A stretch of 64,000 nucleotides of DNA from Misgurnus anguillicaudatus (lineage: Eukaryota; Chordata; Actinopteri; Cypriniformes; Cobitidae). The stretch spans positions 19,724,001 to 19,788,000 of the forward strand of contig NC_073340.2 of NCBI RefSeq assembly GCF_027580225.2, written 5' to 3'. Made by a program: the position numbers and the translations under genes. Under the pieces are notes generated by a model that ran no database searches, had not been told where the DNA came from, and saw only the letters and a list, made by a program, of their open reading frames with translations. Shown one piece after another: positions 12,750 to 24,800 of the stretch. Numbering within the stretch: the first letter of the stretch is position 1; the number at the start of each line of letters is the position of its first letter.

Positions 12750-13528
12750 TCGGTGCCTTCGCTAACTACTAAAGGACAGTGCAGAGAAATTGACTTTTTG
12801 ACAGGATGTTAATGTTTTAAATTTTCAGATATTCACTATACAAAAAGCCACTAATGTACATATTGCTTTTATAGACATTTTTATAAAATGGGGACTTTGC
12901 AAGTTTAACCATAACTCATAAGGGGTTATAATATACATGGTTTCTGTGTGAAATGTATTAAACTACTAGCTTCACTCTGAATTGAACTACTACTACAAGA
13001 AAATGGCATAGGTATGTTGTCCAGTTTTATAATGTTTTTTTTTTTTAAGGTTTGATCTTCCCGGTGCAGGGTTGAAATGATTCAGAATGTGACAGAATCA
13101 AGAAATTAATGCGAACGGCAGTGTTAAAGATGTTTGGCTGCTTTGGGGGTTTAAAGGCATATCATGATTTTAAAACGAAAGTTGTTTAATGCTTTACAGA
13201 TTTTGCCTTGAATATTCCTTTTTTAATAATTTATTACACTGAAGAATGTTTTTTAACAATGACAGTTTATTTTAAAGACGTTACGTGCACTGAGCATCAA
13301 ACAGTGTTTAGATGTTTTAATTCACTAACTCAATAACACTAGGCTCAAGATGTAAACAAGACGTTAAGCATAGCTATACAGATTACAAAATAGGTTGAGT
13401 AATCTCAGAATGATGTTACATTACTGACGGTTAGCATCTACAAGCTGCAATTTTATCCAGCTGTTTTCCACTATACTGTTGTTTGTGGTTGTTAAAGCAC
13501 AATATGGATTTTTCTGACAAACAAAGAC
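12750..13528 (+). other. 3' untranslated region of mfsd8
   Basis: Follows the mfsd8 TGA stop and runs to a polyadenylation signal without introns or a conserved frame. AT-rich. I see no separate gene. Confidence 0.6.
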
Positions 13529-13534
13529 AATAAA
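13529..13534 (+). terminator. polyadenylation signal AATAAA for mfsd8
   Basis: Canonical AATAAA about 780 bp after the mfsd8 stop codon, followed by T-rich sequence with GT (TTGGTTCTTTTC). It is the first good candidate on the plus strand in this spacer. Confidence 0.6.
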
Positions 13535-13559
13535 TTGGTTCTTTTCAAAGTATCTCTTT

Positions 13560-14241
13560 ATTTAAAAAAAATTAAAATGTATCATTTTTAGAGATGTTTT
13601 GCTTAAACATGTTAAAAGGACTATGAACTATGACGTACTAAATTGTGGAGTTACACCGTTAAACAGTTTTTTTTTTCCGTATTTTGAGGATTATTTGGGT
13701 GGGGCTATAACGCGGTGGCTCGATGATGCACTGAAGCCACCAAGCACGGCCCCGCCCCTAACACAATCGCTAGCATCCATAGAGTGCCGCAGGGAAGATG
13801 TATTTTTCTGGTTCCCTTGCAAAAAAGCCTGTTAATTTTTCCCGTAGACTTTTGTATTGCAAAAAAATAAGCTCTGTGTTTAACCATATGACACGTTTAT
13901 GATACTTACACGTAGTTCATTTTCACAAAACTTTTATGAATTTTGAAGTCAAAATTGAGCTTTTTATATTTTTGGTAAATGCATTTACACTTCAAAATTC
14001 ATAAAACTTGTATTCATCTGTGAAGATTTTTGAAAATTGCGCAATTTGGCGCTGACAGTGGACATGCCCCCAGCATTTGAAAGCAGAAAACGCTGCATAT
14101 TTTCCCCAGTTTTTGATAACTTATTTTTTTAACATACAAATTTGGCTGGGTGGTTAATAACACATTTTTCTGTTATGTGACAAACTCAAAACACTCATTT
14201 AAAATAAATTTGCACAGACTTGAGTTTCTGATGAAAGATGC
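13560..14241. repeat. spacer between mfsd8 and zcchc4 with repeat fragments
   Basis: Contains a short inverted repeat (TTTTATGAATTTTGAAGT at about 13931, mirrored by ACTTCAAAATTCATAAAA at about 13990) and a GC-richer patch at 13690-13830 that looks like transposon sequence. No exon was recognised. Confidence 0.45.
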
Positions 14242-15019
14242 TTAAAGGGACACTCCACTTTTTTTTTTGAAAATATACTTATTTTCCAGCTCCTAGAGTT
14301 AAACATTTGATTTTTACCGTTTCGGAATCCATTCAGCCAATCTCTGGGTTTGGCTGTACCACCTCCAGCATAGCCTAGCATAATCCATTGAATCTGACCA
14401 TTAGCATCACACCAAAAATGACCAAAGATTTTCGATATTTTTCCCATTTAAAACTTGACCCTTCCGTAGTTACATCGTGCACCAAGACCGACGGAAAATT
14501 AAAAGTTGCTATTTTCTAGGCAGATATGGCTAGCACCATACTCCCACTCTGACGCAACAATCAAGGACTTTGCTGCCGCAACATGGACAGCAATGACACT
14601 ATGCAGTACCCGAAATAAGTCCCCTGCTGTTGAAAGTTACTAAGGGGACTATTTTCGGCTGCTGCATTAATATCATTGCGCCTCCTGCAGCCATGTTACC
14701 CCAGCAAAGTCCCTGATCATTTAACGCCAGAACGAGAGCATAATTCTTAGCCATATCTGCCTAGAAAATATTACATTTTCTGTTAGTCCTAGTTCACAAT
14801 GCAACCACAAAACAGTCAAGTCTACAATAGGAAAAACATCAAAACTCCTTGATTTTTTCTTGCGCGATGCCAATGGTCCAATCAGACTGAATGGACCATG
14901 CCAAACCACGCCAAAAGTGGTAGTGCCAGACCCGGAGATCAGCCGAATGGACTCCAAAACGGTGTCCAGAGGAGCTGTTAAATGAGAACATCCTCAAAAA
15001 AAGTGTAGTGTCCCTTTAA
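14242..15019. mobile_element. 778-bp foldback transposon, TTAAAGGGACACTCCACTT family
   Basis: The left end TTAAAGGGACACTCCACTTT is mirrored by AAAAGTGTAGTGTCCCTTTAA at the right. Inner segments are also complementary (for example GCCATATCTGCCTAGAAAAT near 14749, mirrored near 14513). A half copy occurs at about 55458-55860. Non-coding; it lies downstream of the zcchc4 stop. Confidence 0.82.
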
Positions 15020-15860
15020 TATGACATCCATTCTAATAGTATTGGTCACAGTAAATGTATTCAAAGGTTTTATGCACTGCTTGATCCAACACGAACAAAC
15101 CTCTTTAAATAGTTATACCAGACACTGTTGGTTATTTTCACACAATGTTTCAAATGTCCTGAGAAGGTGCCTAGTGTCATAAACTTGTCATACTACTACC
15201 TTATCACAGACCACATGCTTGCAAAATAAAATGCAGAGAGAGCATGTACATACTGTATAAAATAACTTTCTGGTATGAATAGTTTTGACACTTCACAACT
15301 TCGTGATTGTGTGATGCAATATTTAGCAGCCTCAAAACCATAATTTCCATGATGCACATGATCTGTCTGTGTGCGAGACATCATCTAACTCTTTTCTTCT
15401 TGTTGTTTTTAGCAGTGGGTTTCTTTGCAGCATGTTTTAACACGCATGGAGCTCCACGGCCAACTTCCACAAGCATTCTGTGGACAGAAAATATTTAATA
15501 CATTAGGAACTGTGGCTTTGTAATTATATGTTTTGCAGTTCTTAAAAACAGTTGGTCACGAAAAACCAGTTTGTCAAAATTTCTGATGGCTTTTTATACT
15601 CAGTTTCTTAGTATTATTTACAGTATGTAGGAAGATGTCATTACAGAAAAACAATAAACTTTAAAGAGACAACATTAGAGAAGATTTAATTTACCTAAAG
15701 ATTAATAGTTTCATGCATGTTTATAGGCCAAACCACTGTTAGCATGTGTAGTAGATGATCTGCATGTAGTACTTGTGAGTTGGCGATAATCATTCAGCAC
15801 ATTTTAAGATTGTGATGTTCTCAATAATTGTATTTTTTTGTATGTTATCTATATTGTTAC

Positions 15861-18800
15861 TCACCGTTTATTGTGTTTTTTAGGACAGGCTCTAAATTTG
15901 TGTTTTTGGCTGCCACAATTGAAACAGCCAGTTTTGCTCAGGCCACACGGGTGATCAGGGAGAGCACAGTGACCACATGAGGAACAATGTCGCCATGCTG
16001 GAGACAGCAGAAAGCAGGTTGTGAGAAAGTGAAATAAGTTTAGAAAACATCAAATATATCATTAATACACAATATAAATGCTTACAAGGCTTAACACACC
16101 GTCCGCATTCATCACAGTGTCTCCATTCTCGCCCATCCTGTCATATAAAACATACATTCTCCTAATACCACTATAACTTATTTTACACAAACAGAACTTT
16201 TAATAAATCAATCATATCAATAACAACAAAACGCTTATTCATGGACCAAGTCACCCCAAAGGTGCTGACATAGATCTGAATACTAGTCGCTTAATGTTAG
16301 TATTTCCTGTTATTGGACACTGTAGTATATTTAAAGGAATAGTTCAACCAAAAATGAAAATTCTGTCATCATTTACTCACTCTCAAACCTGTATATATTG
16401 AACACAATGGAAGATATTTTGCAGAATGTTTGTAACCCAAACCAATTAGAGATTGGCTTCCAATCGGTTTGGTTACAAACATTCCTCAAAATATCTTTCA
16501 TCGAGTTCATCAGAATAAAAAAAATACAAGTTTGTAACAACATGAGCGTGACTAAATGATGACAGAATTCACATTTTTGGATGAACTGTCCTTTTATTCA
16601 TAAAACAAATCCTGGCTGACTGTGAATAATATTTCTTTGCTGGCATTGATATTTGTTGCTCATGTAGAAGTCTAAAAATTATGGATTCAATGTGCTTATG
16701 CTTAGATATGAGCACTTACCTTTGATGGGCATGTATTACACTTTGGGCAGTGCTTGTTTCCTACAGAAACATATCTTTCACAAACACTGCAAAATCTGAG
16801 AGAAGAGATCAAAAAAAGATGAGACTGGTATTCAACCCACCTTAATACAATTACAACATTACTTAATACAATTTAAAATATGTATAGGAAATAATCATAA
16901 TTAATGCTCAACAATCTGAATATTAAGTGCATGTATTGTGTTTCATGTGTACCTATAGCCCTCATCCACTGGTAGAATGATATCTTTAGGACTCAGATTG
17001 GTAAAAAGTCGAACAGGTGACTGTTTACGGCCGGTCTTTCCATGTTTATATAGAGGGTGGTTATCATAATCGACCTGGAAATAAACAACACTATGCTATA
17101 TTCACCATTTTATAAACAGTTTGTTTGATATAAATGATATGAATAATATAGTATTTTCCAAACTGAGATGGTTCCTGGGGGGGGCAGTTTTATAACCTTT
17201 TAAAAAATGCATTAATTTATTATAAATTCTGTGTAATCAAACCTTAGAACAATATAGATACCAACCAACAGCGCTACATTGTAAAATTCAATACGTTTTG
17301 TTTAAATTCTTCGTTTGAGATTTGAGTTTTATGTCATGAATTTTCTTTGGGGAACCGTGAAGGTTTGCACATGTGATGAAAAGTTTAAGAACCACTGTTA
17401 TAATACCTGGTAATCCAGCATAGAGAATGAGGGAAAGCACTCAAGGATACGAGATTCAAAGAAGTATGGGAATATCCAGATCATCGGCAGCTCACCCGCA
17501 CTGCTCTCTAAAGGGAACAGGTAAAAATATTTTTTCTTACTGGCATCTATTGCTTACATGCGTATCCTTTTTGTAATATTGATGCTTCTGTATATGTTTG
17601 CATTTCTTTTTTGTAAAAATAATCGATTGAATAAAGGCAGTGTTTGTGATTTGCAAAGCAAATTAATAAAGAAATAATTCACCCAAAAATGAAAACATGC
17701 ATGATTTTATAATAAAATGTAAGATCTAAAGCAGATTTTATTAGTTTGTTCCGGACATAATAAAATATATGACTTCATTACATGTTATTTATGGTGTTTT
17801 TAGCATTGTGCGAAACATTTCAATTTCTTTAAATCAAAAGTAATAATACATTTTTAAATAAGTGACATATACTGCAAAAAATGACTTTCTTACTTAGTAT
17901 TTTTACTTGTTTTCAGTAGAAATATCTTAAAATTCTTAAATTAAAACGTATTTTCTTGATGAGCAAAATGACCTAAGAAAATAAGTCTAGTTTTTAGACA
18001 AAAAAAATATACAATTTAAGTGAAATTGTGGTTAAAACAAGCAAAAATATTTGCAAGTGGGGTGAGAAAACAATTACTGAATTAAGTGATTAAGAAAAAA
18101 GTAACTTATTCAAGATTTTTTTAAATAAAAAAATAGAACCCATTGGCAGATAATTTTGCTTGTTTTAACAACAAATTCACTGAAATTGTATAATTTTTGT
18201 TTGTTTAAAAACTACATATTTTCTTAGGGTATTTTTCTCATCAAGAAAATACATCTTAATTTAAGAATTAGATATTTGTACTGAAAACAAGACAAAAATA
18301 CTAAGTAAGAAAGTAATTTTTTGCAGTGTAGAAACACACTGCAAAAAATTATTTTCAAGAAAAAAAATTCTTAGTACTTTTGTCTTGTTTTCAGTAATAA
18401 TATCTTAGAATTCTTAACTTAAGATGCTTTTTCTTTATGAGCAAAACGACCCAAGAAAATAAGTCTAGTTTTTAGACCAAAAATATCAAATTTAAGTGAT
18501 TTTGTGCATAAAACAAGCAAAAAAATCTGAGATAATTTTTCTTGAATTTAGTGTTTAAGAAAAATGTTCAAGAATTTTTTGCTTACCTTGGCAGATGCAT
18601 AAAATCACTTAAGGTCTAAAAACTAGACTTATTTTGGTCATTTTGCTCATTAAAAAAGCATCTTAAGTTAAGAATTTTTAGATATTTTTACCGAAGACAA
18701 AAATACTAAGAATTTTTTTCTTGAAAATAATTTTTGCGTTGCACAATCTGCCCATGCAATCCTACATACCTTTATTTTGACTTTTTTTCCAAGTCATCGA

Positions 18801-21800
18801 TATCTGAATGAAACTGTTGGCTAGTGGCTTCACTAGGCCTCCAAAAGGAGGGTCTGTTACCATGACAACTTTGTCTCCGCCCTCTTCAGACAGAAACTCT
18901 TCATAAAACGTAACCGCTTCCTGCACAACAGTGGTCTATCTTTATTTCTAAGCAAGTGCATGGTGACCACATTAGATATCAAAGGTGGCCGTTTTCTTAC
19001 CTTGTTAAAGAAGTGATGGTTGAACATATTATAGTGGCAGAACTCATCTTGCCCATAAAACTGGCAGTATCTAAAAGAAAAACAGAAGTTTGCATGCAAT
19101 GCACAACTAAATAAATGCAAGTGTAAACATGCACTTCACAGCAGCTTCACAAAAATGTCTGCACTCATTTCTAAACCCTGCAGGTCAGCAAGTCTAGAAC
19201 AGACATAATCCTGTCAATCAGATATGAATGCTGCATAAACAAACCCACAAAAGTGTACACACAGACATACACACACTTGCAGCAGGCTTTGGCATGTTAT
19301 AAGGCTGCACACCTTTTTCTAACACATTCCAGAGAAAACCTTCAGAAGTGACTGCAGGACAACATAACACACTAAGAGTATGTATCATTTTTATTTCTGA
19401 ATGACTTCATTTTAGAGGATATTAAGTGCAAAAGCTGATTTTACAGAAATGCATGCAACTTTTAAAGCATTTGATATAGGGAGTACAATTGTTATATTGA
19501 ATAAACAGTTTGTATGTATTCCTGCAGCTCAGCTGGTACAGGTTTGATTCCCAAAAAAACATACATACCGATTAAAATAATGCACTTCAAGTTGTTTTGG
19601 ATAAATCCATCAGCCAAATGCATACATGTGAATAAGTACAATCAGAATGGCTCAGTACACAGATATTATTGTACCTTTTGGCATCCGATTTGCAATAGTA
19701 AAGGCTTTTTGCACGTTAACCATCTGAAAGCTAGTTAGAAGGAACTAGTCTGCATTTCCTATAAGCTTAATATAAATCTTCTTGGTTTTGCACTGTAGAT
19801 AATGCAGTAGTGATATGAGAACTGAAAACTACTGTTATTTATGTTATTGCTTAAATAAAGATGAAGAAACTGAAAATCAAAACAACTTCCACAGTTTTGA
19901 AAGTTTGATTTCAGAATTAAAAGAGATGGCCGAGGAGGACGTTATTCCTCTATCAGAAGATGTCGGATCCTTCTGTTGTGCTACTGAGGCTCGTTCTGGG
20001 GCACAACAGCCTTTTCCACGCTCTCCGAAACTAATCAGAAAACCATCAGGAATGTCTCCTAAACCTTCAGAGGTAATAAAAGCTTTTCTAAAAAAAAAAA
20101 AAAAACATTTTCTGTACACAAAGTGTATTAACGTGATTCTGAAGCGATTGACTTACATGGAAAACCTACAATAGCAAGACTGAACGTGTACTAACAGGCT
20201 GAAAAATAAGCATTATTTAAAAGAGTGCATGTAATAAAGTGGCAAATGTAATAAAACACCAACAAAAATTCTTGTAAACAGAGATGCCGGTCTGGTTGGA
20301 GGAATTAAAGAAGGAAAGAAAGAAAGCAGAAGCTCATCTAGAATCTATTAAAAAGCGTCAAACCAACCTGAATGTAAGTTTTTATAAAATATTGCTAATT
20401 TTTTGTTGCTAAAGGTGTAATGTGGGTTTTTAGCAACATCTAGTGGTGTGAGGTTGCGAATTGCAACCAACTCAATTTCGAAGTGCACTGAGAAGCTACG
20501 GTAGCTGCCACAGAACAAACATGTACAACGTAGGGGCGAAACGCGCTCTGTAGAGCAGTTTGTCCATTTAGGGCTACTGTAGAATCATGGCGGCGACTTC
20601 CATGTAAGGACACCCGCGGTGTATGTAGATTAGAACGGCTCATTCTAAGGTAATTACAATAATACAGTTAATTAAGTAATCACTGATAATATTGTTATGT
20701 AGATTATATTGCATTTCTGTAAAGAGATCCTTCTAAAAGTTACACATTGCACCTTTAAAGGGATAGTTCACCCAAAAATAAAAATAATGTAATTTAATGA
20801 CTCACCCTCATGTCGTTCCAAACTCATAAGACCTCCGTTCATCTTCAGAACAGAGTTTAAGATGTTTTATATTTAGTTTGAGAGCTTGTTGACCCTTCAT
20901 TGAAAATCTATGTACGGTATACTGTCCATGTCCAGAAAGGTAATAAAAACATCATCAAAGTAGTCCATGTGACATCAGTGGGTCAGTTAGAATGTGTTGA
21001 AGACTCGAAAATACATTTTGGTCTAAAAATAAAAAAAATTACGAATTTATCAAGCATTGTCTTCTCTTCAGGTTCATTTGTAAACGGCGTCACGTGACTG
21101 CAGTGACGCGTCTGACGTGTTTTCCTCAGACATGTTTGCGAAGCGATGTTTTTCAAACTTACAGCATGCGTCTCCCTCAGACTGTAAACGAAGCTCGGGT
21201 GCACAAAAAAATAACAGCTGGGGCGCACCAGATAACACGTCAGCCGCGTCGTAAGAGAAGACAATGCTGAATAAAGTCATAATTTTTGTTATTTTTAGAC
21301 AAAAATGTATTTTCGATGCTTCAACACATTCTAACTGACCCCACTGATATCACATGGACTACTTTGATGATGTTTTTATTACCTTTCTGGACATGGACAG
21401 TACACAGTACATAGATTTACAGAACATCTTAAACTGTGTACTGAAGATAAACATACATTTAGGTCTAAAAAAAAATCTTTCTTACGAGTTTGGTACGACA
21501 AGTTACCTAATGGAAATTTATCATAAACTGACACATTCATATTTGCTGAATACGAGTTCAGAGACGATGAAGCAGCGGATACAGGAGTGCTATGAGGGTC
21601 TGCACATGGCTTTGCAGGAGGATGAACGGGCTGTTTTGGACATGATAGAGCAAGACCGCAGGGAGACCAGCAGTAAACTAACCCGAATTCTTCAAGACTG
21701 GAATCAACATCTCGCACTCTTGCAGAAACACATCAGCACTATGCAATCGGCCCAGGAGAGCCCAGCAGAGTCCCTGAAGCAGGTACTCTAAATGCCTTTA

Positions 21801-24800
21801 GACAAAACGTGGTGCTCATAAACGAATCCACTGTTCCTTTGTCATAATCATTTTGTTAATCTGCTTGTTCTCTACTTTCAGCTGTTTCCTGAGGATTTTA
21901 AGTAAGGCCATTTTTCTTTCATCCAAAAACACATAACGTATCAAAACTGAATGTCTTTGCCTATTCTTTTAAACAGAAATTAAAAGTGCTGTACATTACA
22001 ATGTACAGTGAGCATTGAAGTAAATGTAAAAAGATTGCGGAATTATAAAAATTCACGAATCATACTGTGACCATATTCATTACCACGTTGGTGTGCAATG
22101 CTGTCAAAAGGACATACAAAATTATTTCTAAAATTAATTCAGAAATAAAAGGTTTTACAATATTTACTAAAGGTGCATTGTGTAACTTTTACAAGGATCT
22201 CTTGACAGAAATGCAATATAATATACATAACTATATTATCAGTGGTGTATAAAGACCTTACGTAATAATCAACTGTATTATTTTATTACCATAGAATGAG
22301 ACGTTTTTATTTACATACACCACGGGGTCATTTACATGGAAGTCAATACTTTGTGCTGCTATGTTTCTACAATAGCCCTAAACAGACAAACCGTTAAATA
22401 AAGCATGATTTGTTATTATGTTGTCTCAAACAATGACATGTTTGTCCTGTGGCGGCTACCGCAGCTTCACTATGCGTCTCGAAAGGGAGGGGTGAGCTGT
22501 GGACTGAGCCGTTGGTTGAAATTAGGGGTGGGCGATATGACCAAAATCTTCTATCACGGTAGGATTTTATATCATGATAACGATATGTATCCCGGTAGAG
22601 TTTTTTATGTTTTAATAAAAATCTTTAATACCATAGAAGTGTTCATAATTCTCACAAAAACCTTATACAAGCATAAAAAGAAAATAAAAACCAAAAACTC
22701 TCTTAATGCTGTTTGATAAACATATGTGACAGATAGAAGCAAAATTAGGTTACTTCCCCTTTAAGACCAAAGTCCGGAGCCTATGTTACACATGCGTTTT
22801 CTCTTTTAGCTGTTCACTTTCTCTTAAGCCCTAAATGGTCGTGTTTGTAAGGATACTTGCAAAGACAAGAATTTTGACGCATATATGTATTTAAGGCCAA
22901 TAAAGAAGGAAAAACGCTCACAAGCCTAATGAGCAGCGGTTGCGCAACTTGCGCGCTCCTCACACACAGAAAGAGAAGCGGTTGCGTGACTTGCGCTCTC
23001 CTCACACAAAGAGCGAGTGCGTGCATATAGATATGTTGTTTTTGTTTCAATGGCTTAAATAACTTGTTTTAAAACGTTGGTGCTTAAATACGTGTACAAA
23101 CGTTACGTTTTCGTGACCACATGCATAGGAGCGTGACGTGGGCACGTCACCTCGATAGAGACGATAGACAAATTTCTACCGGTTAATCATGATTTATAGC
23201 CCACCCCTAGTTGCAATTCACAGTCTCACCACTATACAGCTAAAAATCTACACACTGGACCTCTACATTTTTTTGTGGTCTCAGATATTTGATATAAAGT
23301 CAACATTTAATTTGCATGCATTTGTAATTACAAACCATCAATGACTAGGATGACAAGCTGTCGTAAGAAGCTGGACCCAGCAGAAGAGGAGATCAAAATG
23401 AATGAGGAGAGGGTCCACAAGCTTATGAAGGCTCTTAGAAACATCTCCAAAGATATGAAAGCCCAGCTCCAACGAAAGAGTCTACTGCTGGGTATCAGTT
23501 CATGCAAATAAATCTAGTATACAACTATAAAGATAGCAAGGTTTAGCTTATAAATGATAAGAAATGCTTCAAAGAAGGCATGGCTGGAATAATTCTACTG
23601 TTTCTGTGTTTCACCTTTACAGATTTCTCAAATGTGGCAATTGACAAACAGACCTGTCACAAACAAATCAAGGTGACCACAGAGGGGCGAGGCATGTGCC
23701 TTACCGGAGAGGACCGATCCGTTCCCGATGACCCCCTGAGGTTTGATCAGCTATATTGTGCCTTGAGCTGTTTTGCCATAAAAACCGGTAAGCACTATTG
23801 GGAGGTGGATGTGCATTGCTGTCCAGCATGGGCTGTGGGCGTGGCTTACGGCAGCATACAGAGAAGAGGGCGGGATAAAGCAGCCAAACTTGGACGAAAC
23901 AGGTGCTCATGGAGTCTCGAGTTTCAAGAAGGACACCTCACGGCTTGGCACAACGATCGACACGTGGCGCTTCCCGTCACATCGGCTCGGGCAGCACCGA
24001 ACAGGGTGGGAGTATTTGTAAACTATACGAAGGGTCGTGTGGCATTTTATGATGCTGAGACTATGAGAATGCTGCAGGAGTTTTCCGCATTTCAAATGCC
24101 TGTGTTTGACAGAGCTCATCATCAGTTTACTGAACCTCTCTACCCTGCTTTCCGCTTCTTCACACCCAAAGACAAACATGTAGGCCATCGTCATATGGAG
24201 ATTTGTGACCTCAGCCTTTAATCAAATATTCTTTGCTTATACAGCGCCCATTACATACAGGATCACCTTTTTGATCACCACTATAATTAGAGCAACTAAG
24301 CAATACATGTAATGATATATTTAATATTTTTAGTCTACAATTTTAAACTGTATGCTCAATATGGTAAAAAAAATAGTTGAAACAGAGTACAACTGGACAA
24401 AATAAAATCAATGTCTTTAAGAATACCCCTTAAAAGGTATTTCAATCTGTCTTTGTTTTGTGGCTCTTTAACTTTGTATTTGTTTGGATGCAAGTATTAA
24501 GTATTAACTGTACCTGTAATCAATATCCAGCAATAAACTCTTCATGGTATGACTCTTGGCCTCCATATTCCTCAACTTTATTAACTCATGCAATCTGTGA
24601 ATTGATGAGAATAATTCAGTTGCAAAGTTAAATGTAGAAATGAGTTCCATCAAACGATTAATCACGACTAATCTCATACTAAATAAACGTTTGTTTGCAT
24701 AATATATGTCTGTGTGTACTCTGTGCAATTATTATGTATATGTGTGTATGTGTGTGTGTATGTATGTATGTATGTATGTATACATGCATATATACATACA

